Shown here piece by piece: positions 9,841 through 20,400 of a stretch of DNA of 64,000 nucleotides. The translations under genes were made by a program, and so were the position numbers. The stretch lies in NCBI GenBank assembly GCA_932294295.1, contig OW028584.1, positions 9,556,407 through 9,620,406 of the forward strand, written 5' to 3'. The stretch comes from Alitta virens (lineage: Eukaryota; Annelida; Polychaeta; Phyllodocida; Nereididae). Under the pieces are notes generated by a model. That model did no database searches. It saw nothing but the letters and a program-made list of their open reading frames with translations, and had not been told where the DNA came from. How positions within the stretch are numbered: the stretch's first letter is position 1; every line of letters starts with the position of its first letter.

Positions 9841-10307
9841 TTTTCAAATGTTTTGTCACTAACTTCAGACACAACGGGTGTATTAGCTTCATCAACAAAC
9901 TGGATTACTGCAATTTTTACCTGTAGTACATCTTCAAATGCCTCCAATTCTGAGATTGTCAATGGTGAATCTACAGGTAGACCTGCTTCTTCTTGAAGTC
10001 TCAGAGCTCTGCTTCTCAAACTCTGCTCACCTGATGAACTGTTCTTCCTAATTAAATTGTAAAATTCAGTTCTTCTTATTTTGTTCACTTTAGCCATGCA
10101 TACTACAATGCTTTTTGCAGCACAAATAAATTTGCCATTTTCACAAAGGATTTTAACTATAGCCTTCTTGTTAACTATAGAACTATACAGAGTGTTATTC
10201 AAATGAGGAAACAACGGTAGAGTCCTACCACTTTGCTTTTCTCTTGCTCTCGCTCTCACTCTTGCTCTGGCTCGTCCTCCTCTTACTCCTCCTCCTCCTC
10301 TTCCTCC
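9829..10307 (-). pseudogene. Polymerase remnant, N-terminal segment
   Basis: The frame opens after a TGA at 10308-10310 with a Gly/Arg-rich stretch (GGRARARVRARAREK) and has no ATG. It then runs through a region that in related polymerases precedes the exonuclease: FICAAKSIVVCMAKV, then a polar stretch, then LQEEAGLP and ISELEAFEDVLQVKIAVIQF. It ends at a homopolymer of seven T (9829-9835 on this strand), where the frame changes and the next segment takes over without loss of similarity. Assignment rests on the pattern of a Cys/Ala block, an 'AG(L/V)P' turn and an amphipathic 'ELE.F' helix, which I associate with this family, and on exact abutment to the next segment. Confidence 0.7.
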
Positions 10308-10310
10308 TCA

Positions 10311-10365
10311 ACCTAGTTCAACTATAGTTCACTTGAAAAATAATGTAGGTCTCTTGCCTGAATGT

Positions 10366-10369
<4 letters not shown>
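10311..10369. other. Short spacer upstream of the polymerase remnant
   Basis: Non-coding, between the in-frame stop that bounds the polymerase and the GATT microsatellite. No start codon, promoter or terminal inverted repeat is apparent. Confidence 0.4.

Positions 10370-10457
<88 letters not shown>
10370..10457. repeat. (GATT)22 microsatellite
   Basis: Eighty-eight bases of uninterrupted GATT, about 22 units. The purity suggests it is young or actively slipping. The motif matches the shorter tract at 1111-1147 on the other side of the polymerase remnant. Confidence 0.95.
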
Positions 10458-10520
10458 TTATGCAGGAAACAGGTGTCAATTGTTTGTCAAGTGCTGTTTA
10501 TAACAAATGGAGTCTGTATT

Positions 10521-10595
10521 ACTCATTCATTCATTCATTCATTCATTCATTCAATCATTCACTCATTCAATCATTCATTCATTCATTCATTCATT
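10521..10595. repeat. (CATT)n microsatellite
   Basis: An interrupted CATT/ATTC tract of about 18 units, with CAATC and CACTC interruptions. It lies about 60 bp beyond the GATT tract. Confidence 0.92.
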
Positions 10596-10768
10596 TAGGC
10601 TGTATATAGTCAGTATATCACATATATAGTCAGTTCATGGAGTCACAATTAAGAGACTCCATTGGTCGCTGGTCAGTCACAAAATTATTAGTCAGGCTAT
10701 TACTCCTCTCTATCTCTGATCTCTGTCTTTGCCGTTGCTATAGCAACCATAGTTATGATGAAGTTTTT
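10596..10768. other. Unique non-coding DNA between microsatellites
   Basis: No coding frame. It contains a short repeated phrase (ATATAGTCAGT at about 10605 and 10624) but no recognisable element. Confidence 0.4.
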
Positions 10769-10898
10769 TCTATCTATCTATCTACATGATCTATCTATCT
10801 ATCCATCCATCTATCTATCTATCTATCTGTCTGTCGTGCTGTCTGTCTGTCGTGCTGTCTGTTGGTCGAGCTGTTGGTCTGTCTGTCTGTCTATCTAA
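10769..10898. repeat. Compound TCTA/TCCA/TCTG microsatellite
   Basis: Runs of TCTA, then TCCA, then TCTG, with repeated GTCGTGCTGTCTG and GTTGGTCGAGCTG interruptions. A typical compound tetranucleotide microsatellite. Confidence 0.92.
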
Positions 10899-11438
10899 TA
10901 CAAAAAGTCAAAGTAGCCGTCATAAATAACAATGCTGACAGTTCCGAAATTGTGAGGAGATGTTATTAGTGGTTTTAATATATATGTTCAGTAGTCTTGA
11001 TTGAACAGTGGATAATTGGGAGCTATTGTGACACGGTGTTAATAGAGAGGTGGTCTTGATAGTGGTTTTATTAGTGAGATTGTATTTATATTGTGATTGT
11101 TCAAGATAACATAACTTTATTCAATCACACAAACATCGCATGATAGTTTAAACTATGTATTTCTAAATAATAATAACACAGTTATCACTTCGTATAATCT
11201 TGCTTGAACTGGGTAAAGATGCTGTTTAATGTATTTAAATTTATTGATAATAAAGATATCTCAGGATCTACTGATCACATTGCAATGAAACTTACATGGT
11301 CTCAATCCAGAAGATAAAAGCTACCCAATACAAATAGTGTCACATCAAATGAAGAGGGAGAAAAATTATTGTTGTGACTCAAGAATAGTAGAAACAGCAC
11401 CCTTTGATCTTACTATGAACAATCAAGGGCCGTGATCG
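10899..11438. other. AT-rich non-coding DNA
   Basis: I see no gene, RNA or element in these 540 bp. Confidence 0.45.
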
Positions 11439-12221
11439 TGGAGACAAGAGTAGAAGGAGTGGAAACCCGGGCACTGAAATTTCACATTATCTTGTTTATC
11501 ACCCCTTTTATTACCACAAATCACCCCCTAAATGACCGTCACATACCTCACTGTGGCACTGACAGGGTGATAATACACCCTTGTTGCAGTGACCTTGCAT
11601 TGAAAACCCTCGAAGTTTAATATATACTAAAATGTTATGATACATTCCGCTTAAATTAGAGATAATACAAGGTTTTAATAATTTGAAATCTTGATCATTA
11701 AAATTCGGAAATATAGTAAATCATATACAATGTAAAAAGATTAAATCACCAGGTTTAATTGTGATGGAAACAGTATACATGTATTTTTTATATAAATTTC
11801 AGTGTGGTAAGCATTACCAAACTGCTTAATATATCATGGAAGTGTAAGAATTAAGCCCTTTCCTTTGCAATAATATTATTATCTATATACATGTATACAT
11901 AGGTGCATGCATAAACTGTACATGCATAAAGTAAGGTTTTTTTTTTTAAACCAGGGATTGACATGTATGCTAGCCATAATTTTTACACTATTTGCTGTAA
12001 TTGATTGTTGATTTATGTGACATTTACACTTATTCATACCTAAAAAATCAGTGAATTCTGCTAAACAACAACTGTTTTTGCTCATTTAAATGCAAATTTT
12101 TAGCTAAATAAGTGTGCATTTTGGCTCAGAATAATCATCTTTTCACGGGGAAAAAGCCAAAATAATTCTCTAGTGGAGAGGAATTTAACTCTTAAAAGGG
12201 GGTTTTCTACTCTTGTCTCCA
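11439..12221. mobile_element. Candidate inverted-repeat-bounded element (MITE-like)
   Basis: TGGAGACAAGAGTAGAA at 11439-11455 recurs as its exact reverse complement at 12205-12221, a 17-bp perfect inverted repeat enclosing 749 bp of non-coding, mostly AT-rich DNA. GTGAT occurs just outside on the left (11432-11436) and on the right (12226-12230) and could be a 5-bp target-site duplication with slightly imperfect outer ends. No transposase is encoded, so it would be non-autonomous. A 17-bp match at this distance is unlikely by chance, but a single copy cannot prove mobility. Confidence 0.45.
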
Positions 12222-12511
12222 TGCTGTGATGCTGTGATGAAAGGGTTGCAGGGGTGTAAGTTTCAACCCCCTCTGCGCAATTAAAGGCCGATGATATCTA
12301 TATTCCCCCATGATATCTAACACCTGCTCTGAAAGGGCCCAAGGTTTTGATGGGGTTAAAAGGGATAAAAGAAATGTTGGGGTATATCCCCGACAGTCCC
12401 CGCAGGTCGGCAAAAGTCGGAGAAAGGCCCCGTAAAGCAATTAGGCATCCCATGGGGGGTAAGCGCAATGCCCCGTTATAATCCGTGACATTCCGTGTCT
12501 CGCCGAAAGTC
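12222..12511. other. GC-richer unique segment abutting the satellite
   Basis: This stretch is richer in G and C, with several GGGG and CCCC runs and CpG sites, unlike both the AT-rich DNA to its left and the CpG-poor satellite to its right. Short phrases repeat (AAAGTCGG twice; a CCGTGACATTCCGTGTC direct repeat). No credible protein or RNA is encoded. It may be the end of an unidentified element that sits at the array boundary. Confidence 0.45.
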
Positions 12512-12720
12512 GGCTAGCAGTATGGTAAGCTATGGTAAACTATGGCTGTGGCTGGCTGTGGCTGGCTGTGGCTGGCTGTGGCTAGCTCTGGCTAGCTCTG
12601 GCTAGCTCTGGCTAGCTCTGGCTAAGTATGGTAAGCTATGGTAAGCTATGGTAAACTATGGTAAACTATGGTAAACTATGGTAAACTATAGCTGTGGCTG
12701 GCTTCAGCTGGCTTCAGAGC

Positions 12721-12760
12721 TGGCTAATTTGCTTTGGCTAGCTATGGCTAAGTATGGTAA
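12721..12760 (+). repeat. Satellite cassette C (representative copy): GGCTAATTTGCTTTGGCTAG
   Basis: A short non-decameric linker, usually CAGAGCTGGCTAATTTGC followed by TTTGGCTAGCTATGGC and then AAGTATGG, follows nearly every CTTCAGCTGG run and leads back into CTATGGTAAG runs. It occurs every few hundred bases through the whole array. Variants (CTAAATTGCTTTGG, CTAATTTGGTTTGG, CATAATTGCTTTAG, CTAATATGCTTTGG) mark different module types and recur in fixed order, so they are useful for tracking the larger repeat units. Confidence 0.85.
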
Positions 12761-12810
12761 GCTATGGTAAGCTATGGTAAACTGTAGCTCTGGCTGGCTC
12801 GGGATGACTC

Positions 12811-12894
12811 TGGCTAATTCTAGCCACCTGGCTAGCCAGAACAGGCTGCAGCTGGGATGACTGGCTAACTCTAGCCAACTCTGGCTTGCCAGAG
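12811..12894 (+). repeat. Satellite cassette A (representative copy): four-dyad cluster
   Basis: Within 84 bp there are four inverted repeats of the TGGCTA word: TGGCTA-attc-TAGCCA (12811-12826), CTGGCTAGCCAG (12828-12839), TGGCTA-actc-TAGCCA (12862-12877) and CTCTGGC-tt-GCCAGAG (12879-12894). In many other copies the last is the perfect 16-bp palindrome CTCTGGCTAGCCAGAG (for example 23332-23347). The cassette recurs about 43 times by eye, near 15.13, 16.36, 17.94, 18.85, 20.54, 21.07, 23.27, 23.80, 26.00, 26.52, 27.37, 27.68, 29.43, 29.99, 30.52, 33.11, 33.91, 35.79, 37.26, 38.13, 39.54, 40.41, 41.95, 42.68, 43.55, 44.79, 46.09, 46.98, 48.72, 49.63, 50.15, 52.43, 52.95, 53.80, 55.07, 55.98, 56.51, 58.78, 59.26, 60.99 and 61.85 kb, with a truncated copy near 14.16 kb. 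It is normally preceded by CTCGGGATGA or CTCAGGATGA. Confidence 0.9.
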
Positions 12895-15059
12895 CAGGCT
12901 TCAGCCAGCTTAAGAGCTGGCTTCAGAGCTGGCTAATTTGCTTTGGCTTGCTATGGCCAAGTATGGTAAGCTATGGTAAGCTATGGTAAACCATGGTAAA
13001 CTATAGCTGTGGCTTCAGCTGCAGCTGGCTTCTGCTGGCTTCAGAGCTGGCTAATTTGCTTTGGCTAGCTATAGCCAAGTATGGTAAACTAAGGTAAACT
13101 ATAGCTAGCCATGGCTGTGGCTGGGTGTGGCTGGCTGTGGCTGGCTGTGGCTAGCTCTGGCTAGATCTGGCTAGCTCTGGCTAGCTCTGGCTAGCTTTGG
13201 CTAAGTATGGTAAGCTATGGTAAACAATGGTAAACTATTGCTTTGGCTGGCTTCAGCTGGCTTTACCTTGCTTCAGAGCTAGCTAAATTGCTTTGGCTAG
13301 CTATCGCTAAGTATGGTAAGCTATGGTAAGCTATGGTAAACTATACCTTTGGCTGGCTGTGGCTGGCTGTGGCTGGCTGTGACTGGCTATGGTTGTCTCT
13401 GGCTAGCTCTGGCTAAGTATGGTAAGCTATGGTAAGCTATGGTAAACTATGGTAAACTATAGCTGTGGCTTCAGCTGCAGCTGCCTTCTGCTGGCTTCAG
13501 AGCTGGCTAATTTGCTTTGGCTAGCTATAGCCAAGTATGGTAAACTAAGGTAAACTATAGCTAGCCATGGCTGTGGCTGGCTGTGGTTGGCTCTGGCTAG
13601 ATCTGGCTAGCTCTGGCTAGCTCTGGCTAAGTATGGTAAGCTATGGTAAACTATGGTTAACTATTGCTGTGGCTGGCTTCAGCTGGCTTTAGCTGGCCTC
13701 AGAGCTAGCATAATTGCTTTAGCTAGCTATGGCTAAGTATGGTAAGCTATGGTAAGCTACGGTAAACTACGTTAAAATATAGCTCTGGCTTCAGCTGCAG
13801 CTGGCTTCTGCTGGCTTCAGAGCTGGCTAATTTGGTTTGGCTAGCTACAGCCAAGTATGGTAAAGTAAGGTAAACTATAGCTAGCCATGGCTGTGGCTGG
13901 CTGTGGCTGGCTGTGGCTGGCTGTGGCTGGCTGTGGCTGGCTGTGGCTAGCTCTGGCTAGATCCGGCTAGCTCTGGCTAGCTCTGGCTAAGTATGGTAAG
14001 CTATGGTACGCTAAGGTAAACTATGGTAAACTATAGCTGTGGCTGGCTTCAGCTGGCTTGAGAGCTGGCTAATTTGCTTTGGCTAGCTTTGGCTAAGTAT
14101 GGTTAGCTATGGTAAGCTATGGTAGACTGTAGCTCTGGCTGGCTCAGGATGACTCTGGCTAATTCTAGCCACCTGGTAAGCTATGGTAAACTATACCTTT
14201 GGCTGGCTGTGGCTGGCTGTGGCTGGCTGTGACTGGCAATGGTTGTCTCTGGCTAGCTCTGGCTAAGTTATGGTAAGCTATGGTAAGCTATGGTAAACTA
14301 TGGCTGTGGCTGGCTGTGGATGGCTGTGGCTAGCTCTGGCTAGCTCTGGCTAGCTCTGGATAAGTATGTTAAGCTATGGTAAGCTATGGTAAGCTTTGGT
14401 AAACTATGGCAAACTATAGCTGTGTCTGGCTGTGTCTGGCTGTGTCTGGCTGTGTCTGGCTGTGTCTGGCTGTGTCTGGCTGTGTCTGGCTGTGGCTGGC
14501 TGTGGCTGGCTGTGGCAAGCTGTGGCTACCTCTGGCTAGCTCTGGCTAGCTCTGGCTAGCTCTGGCTAGCTCTGGCTAAGTTTGGTAAGCTATGTTAAAC
14601 TATGGCTGTGGCTGGCTGTGGCTGGCTGTGGCTGGCTGTGGCTAGCTCTGGCTAGCTCTGGCTAGCTGTGGCTAGCTATAGCTAAGTATGGTAAGCTATG
14701 GTAAGCTATGGTAAACTATGAAAAACTAAGGTAAACTATAGCTGTGGCTGGCTTCAGCTGGCTTCAGAGCTGGCTAATTTGCTTTGGCTAGCTATGGCTA
14801 AGAATAGTAAGCTATGGTAAGCTATGGTAAGGTTTGGTAAACTATAGCAAACTATAGCTGTGGCTAGCTCTGGCTAGCTCTGGCTAGCTCTGGCTAAGTA
14901 TGGTAAGCTATGGTAAGCTATGGTAAGCTATGGTAAGCTATGGCAAGCTATGGTAAGCTATGGTAAAATATGGTAAACTATGGTAAACTATTTTAAACTA
15001 TAGCTGTGGCTGGCTTCAGCTGGCTTCAGAGCTGGCTAATTTGCTTTGGCTAGCTATGG

Positions 15060-17450
15060 CTAAGTATGGTAAGCTATGGTAAGCTATGGTAAACTGTAGC
15101 TCTGGCTGGCTCGGGATGACTCTGGCTAATTCTAGCCACCTGGCTAGCCAGAACAGGCTGCAGCTGGGATGACTGGCTAACTCTAGCCAACTCTGGCTTG
15201 CCAGAGCAGGCTTCAGCTAGCTTTAGAGCTGGCTTCAGAGCTGGCTAATTTGCTTTGGCTTGCTATGGCCAAGTATGGTAAGCTATGGTAAGCTATGGTA
15301 AACTATGGTAAACTATAGCTGTGGCTTCAGCTGCAGCTGGCTTCTGCTGGCTTCAGAGCTGGCTAATTTGCTTTGGCTAGCTATAGCCAAGTATGGTAAA
15401 CTAAGGTAAACTATAGCTAGCCATGGCTGTGGCTGGGTGTGGCTGGCTGTGGCTGGCTGTGGCTAGCTCTGGCTAGATCTGGCTAGCTCTGGCTAGCTCT
15501 GGCTAGCTTTGGCTAAGTATGGTAAGCTATGGTAAACATTGGTAAACTATTGCTGTGGCTGGCTTCAGCTGGCTTTACCTGGCTTCCGAGCTAGATAAAT
15601 TGCTTTGGCTAGCTATCGCTAAGTATGGTAAGCTATGGTAAGCTATGGTAAACTATACCTTTGGCTGGCTGTGGCTGGCTGTGGCTGGCTGTGGCTGGCT
15701 GTGGCTGGCTGTGTCTGGCTGTGGCTGGATGTGGCTGGCTGTGGCAAGCTGTGGCTACCTCTGGCTAGCTCTGGCTAGCTCTGGCTAGCTCTGGCTAAGT
15801 TTGGTAAGCTATTTTAAACTATGGCTGTGGCTGGCTGTGGCTGGCTGTGGCTGGCTGTGGCTGGCTGTGGCTAGCTCTGGCTAGCTCTGGCTAGCTTTGG
15901 CTAGCTCTAGCTAAGTATGGTAAGCTATGGTAAGCTATGGTAAACTATGGAAAACTAAGGTAAACTATAGCTGTGGCTGGCTTCAGCTGGCTTCAGAGCT
16001 GGCTAATTTGCTTTGGCTAGCTATGGCTAAGAATAGTAAGCTATGGTAAGCTATGGTAAGCTATGGTAAGGTTTGGTAAACTATAGCAAACTATAGCTGT
16101 GGCTAGCTCTGGCTAGCTCTGGCTAGCTCTGGCTAAGTATGGTAAGCTATGGTAAGCTATGGTAAGCTATGGCAAGCTATGGTAAGCTATGGTAAAATAT
16201 GGTAAACTATGGTAAACTATTTTAAACTATAGCTGTGGCTGGCTTCAGCTGGCTTCAGAGCTGGCTAATTTGCTTTGGCTAGCTATGGCTAAGTATGGTA
16301 AGCTATGGTAAGCTATGGTAAACTGTAGCTCTGGCTGGCTCGGGATGACTCTGGCTAATTCTAGCCACCTGGCTAGCCAGAACAGGCTGCAGCTGGGATG
16401 ACTGGCTAACTCTAGCCAACTCTGGCTTCCCAGAGCAGGCTTCAGCTAGCTTTAGAGCTGGCTTCAGAGCTGGCTAATTTGCTTTGGCTTGCTATGGCCA
16501 AGTATGGTAAGCTATGGTAAGCTATGGTAAACTATGGTAAACTATAGCTGTGGCTTCAGCTGCAGCTGGCTTCTGCTGGCTTCAGAGCTGGCTAATTTGC
16601 TTTGGCTAGCTATAGCCAAGTATGGTAAACTAAGGTAAACTATAGCTAGCCATGGCTGTGGCTGGGTGTGGCTGACTGTGGCTGGCTGTGGCTAGCTCTG
16701 GCTAGATCTGGCTAGCTCTGGCTAGCTCTGGCTAGCTTTGGCTAAGTATGGTAAGCTATGGTAAACATTGGTAAACTATTGCTGTGGCTGGCTTCAGCTG
16801 GCTTTACCTGGCTTCCGAGCTAGATAAATTGCTTTGGCTAGCTATCGCTAAGTATGGTAAGCTATGGTAAGCTATGGTAAACTATACCTTTGGCTGGCTG
16901 TGGCTGGCTGTGGCTGGCTGTGACTGGCTGTGTCTGGCTGTGTCTGGCTGTGTCTGGCTGTGTCTGGCTGTGGCTGGATGTGGCTGGCTGTGGCAAGCTG
17001 TGGCTACCTCTGGCTAGCTCTGGCTAGCTCTGGCTAGCTCTGGCTAAGTTTGGTAAGCCATGTTAAACTATGGCTGTGGCTGGCTGTGGCTGGCTGTGGC
17101 TGGCTGTGGCTGGCTGTGGCTAGCTCTGGCTAGCTCTGGCTAGCTCTGGCTAGCTCTAGCTAAGTATGGTAAGCTATGGTAAGCTATGGTAAACTATGGA
17201 AAACTAAGGTAAACTATAGCTGTGGCTGGCTTCAGCTGGCTTCAGAGCTGGCTAATTTGCTTTGGCTAGCTATGGCTAAGAATAGTAAGCTATGGTAAGC
17301 TATGGTAAGGTTTGGTAAACTATAGCAAACTATAGCTGTGGCTAGCTCTGGCTAGCTCTGGCTGAGTATGGTAAGCTATGGTAAGCTATGGTAAGCTATG
17401 GTAAGCTATGGTAAGCTATGGCAAGCTATGGTAAGCTATGGTAAAATATG
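15060..17450 (+). repeat. Tandem ~1,229-bp higher-order units
   Basis: The phrase CTGGCTAATTCTAGCC occurs at 15122 and 16351, an offset of 1,229 bp, and the module order and rare variants (for example CTTCCGAGCTAGATAAATTG near 15.58 and 16.81 kb) repeat between the two. Copies differ in the number of decamers within runs, for example CTGTGTCTGG near 15.71 versus 16.93 kb. Confidence 0.85.
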
Positions 17451-20400
17451 GTAAACTATGGTAAACTATAGCGGTGGCTGGCTTCAGCTGGTTTCAGGGC
17501 TGTCTAATATGCTTTGGCTAGCCATGGCTTAGTATGGTAAACTATGATAAGCTATGGTAAACCATAGCTCTGGCTGGCTCTGGCTGGCTCTAGCCACCTG
17601 GCTGGCCCTGGCTGACTCTGGCTGGCTCTGGCTGGCTCTGGCTGGCTCTGGCTGGCTCTGGCTGGCTCTGGCTGGCTCGGGATAAGTATGGTAAGCTATG
17701 GTAAGCTATGGTAAACAATAGCTGTGGCTGGCTCTGGCTAGCTCTGGCTAGCTTTGGCTAAGTATGGTAGGCTATGGTAAGCTATGGTAAACTATGGTAA
17801 ACTATGGTAAACTATAGCTGTGGCTGGCTTCAGCTGGCTTCAGAGCTGGCTAATTTGCTTTGCCTAGCTATGGCTAAGTATGGTAAGCTATGGTAAGCTA
17901 TGGTAAACTGTAGCTCTGGCTGGCTCGGGATGACTCTGGCTAATTCTAGCCACCTGGCTAGCCAGAACAGGCTGCAGCTGGGATGACTGGCTAACTCTAG
18001 CCAACTCTGGCTTGCCAAAGCAGGCTTCAACTAACTTTAGAGATGGCTTCAGAGCTGGGTAATTTGCTTTGGCTTGCTATGGCTAAGTATGGTAAGCTAT
18101 GGTAAGCTATGGTAAACTATGGTAAACTATAGCTGTGGCTTCAGCTGCAGCTGCCTTCTGCTGGCTTCAGAGCTGGCTAATTTGCTTTGGCTAGCTATAG
18201 CCAAGTATGGTAAACTAAGGTAAACTATAGCTAGCCATGGCTGTGGCTGGCTGTGGTTAGCTCTGGCTAGATCTGGCTAGCTCTGGCTAGCTCTGGCTAA
18301 GTATGGTAAGCTATGGTAAACTATGGTAAACTATTGCTGTGGCTGGCTTCAGCTGGCTTTAGCTGGCCTCAGAGCTAGCATAATTGCTTTAGCTAGCTAT
18401 GGCCAAGTATGGTAAGCTATGGTAATCTATGGTAAACTACGTTAAAATATAGCTCTGGCTTCAGCTGCAGCTGGCTTCTGCTGGCTTCAGAGCTGGCTAA
18501 TTTGCTTTGGCTAGCCATAGCCAAGTATGGTAAACTAAGGTAAACTATAGCTAGCCATGGCTGTGGCTGGCTGTGGCTGGCTGTGGCTGGCTGTGGCTGG
18601 CTGTGGCTGGCTGTGACTGGCTGTGGTTAGCTCTGGCTAGATCTGGCTAGCTCTGGCTAGCTCTGGCTAGCTCTGGCTAAGTATGGTAAGCTATGGTAAG
18701 CTAAGGTAAACTATGGTAAACTATAGCTGTGGCTGGCTTCAGCTGGCTTGAGAGCTGGCTAATTTGCTTTGGCTAGCTTTGACTAAGTATGGTTAGCTAT
18801 GGTAAGCTATGGTAAACTGTAGCTCTGGCTGGCTCAGGATGACTCTGGCTAATTCTAGCCACCTGGCTAGCCAGAACAGGCTGCAGCTGGGATGACTGGC
18901 TGACTCTAGCCAACTCTGCCTAGCCAGAGCAGGCTTCAGCTAGCTTTAGAGCTGGCTTCAGAGCCGGCGAATTTGCTTTGGCTTGCTATGGCTAAGTATG
19001 GTAAGCTATGGTAAGCTATGGTGAACTATGGTAAACTATAGCTGTGGCTTCAGCTGCAGCTGGCTTCTGCTGACATCAGAGCTGGCTAATTTGCTTTGCC
19101 TAGTTATAGCCAAGTATGGTAAACTAAGGTAAACTATAGCTAGCCATGGCTGTGGCTGGCTGTGGCTGGCTGTGGCTGGCTGTGGTTAGCTCTGGCTAGA
19201 TCTGGCTAGCTCTGGCTAGCTCTGGCTAAGTATGGTAAGCTATGGTAAACTATTGCTGTGGCTCGCTTCAGCTGGCTTTAGCTGGCTTCAGAGCTAGTTA
19301 AATTGCTTTGGCTAGCTATGGCTAAGTATGGTAAGCTATGGTAAGCTATGGTAAACTGTAGCTCTGGCAGGCTCTGGCAGGCTCTGGCAGGCTCTGGCAG
19401 GCTCTGGCTGGCTCTGGCTGGCTCTGGCTGGCTCTCCCTGGCTCGGGATGACTCTTGCTAACTCTAGCCAACTCTGGCTAACCAGAGCAGTCTGCAGCTG
19501 GGATGATTGGCTAAGTCTAGCCAACTCTGGCTAGCCAGAGCAGGCTGCAGCTGGCTTCAGATTTATCTGGCTTCAGCTGCCTTCAGCTGGCTTCAGAGCT
19601 GGCTAATTTGCTTTGGCTAGGTATGGCCAAGTATGGTAAACTATGGTAAACTGTAGCTAGCCATGGCTGTGGCTCGCTGTGGCTAGATCTGGCTAGCCCT
19701 GGCTGTGGCTGGCTGTGGCTGGCTGTGGTTAGCTCTGGCTAGATCTGGCTAGCTCTGGCAAGCTCTGGCTAAGTATGGTAAGCTATGGTAAACTATAGCC
19801 GTGGCTTCAGCTGCAGCTGGCTTCTGCTGGCTTCAGAGCTGTGGCTGGCTTCAGAGCTGTGGCTGGCTTCAGCTGGCTTTAGCTGGCTTCAGAGCTAGCT
19901 AAATTGCTTTGGCTAGCTATGGCTAAGTATGGTAAGCTGTGGTAAGCTATGGTAAACTATACCTTTGGCTGGCTGTGGCTGGCTGTGGCTCGCTGTGACT
20001 GGCTATGGCTGTCTCTGGCTAGCTCTGGCTAAGTATGGTAAGCTATGGTAAACTATGGCTGTGGCTGGCTGTGGATGGCTGTGGCTAGCTCTGGATAGCT
20101 CTGGATAAGTATGTTAAGTTATGGTAAGCTATGGTAAGCTTTGGTAGGCTATGGCAAACTATTGCTGTGGCTGGCTGTGGCTGGCGGTGGCTGGCTGTGG
20201 CTGGCTGTGGCTGGCTGTGGCAAGCTGTGGCTATCTGTGGCTAGCTCTGGCTAGCTCTGGCTAAGTATGGTAAGCTATGGTAAACTATGGCTGTGGCTGG
20301 CTGTGGCTGACTGTGGCTAGCTCTAGCTAGCTCTGGCTAGCTCTGGCTAGCTCTGGCTAGCACTGGCTAAGTATAGTAAGCTATGGTAAACTATGGTAAA

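Larger units (their letters stand above)
2437..10307 (-). pseudogene. Protein-primed family-B DNA polymerase remnant (Maverick/Polinton or adintovirus-like), split by a LINE
   Basis: Remnant of a DNA_pol_B_2-type polymerase, the enzyme that copies Maverick/Polinton and related virus-like elements. From N- to C-terminus the minus strand shows an R/G-rich start, a Cys-rich region, exonuclease motifs I-III, polymerase motif A (DVCLMYP), a segment around YEVYH, motif B (NSFWGKLG) and a C-terminal tail ending DTVPFWV. The gene is clearly dead. It has a frame change at a T7 run (9829-9835), another near 9000, a TAA at 8302-8304, a frame change near 8105-8120, the LINE at 3207-7494, a TGA at 3005-3007, a TAA at 2705-2707 and an internal deletion near 2655 that removes motif C. 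No ATG lies between the upstream stop (10308-10310) and the start of similarity. No other Maverick gene (integrase, capsid, protease, ATPase) is visible, so this is an isolated fragment. Family assignment is from motif memory; the precise lineage is not resolved. Confidence 0.85.

Noticed and set aside
8966..9996. Plus-strand open frames opposite the polymerase
   Set aside because: They overlap well-supported minus-strand polymerase motifs and show no motif of their own.
11432..12440. Short open frames in the inverted-repeat element and the GC-richer segment
   Set aside because: No domain, no composition typical of coding DNA, and lengths of 62-77 codons that are expected by chance.
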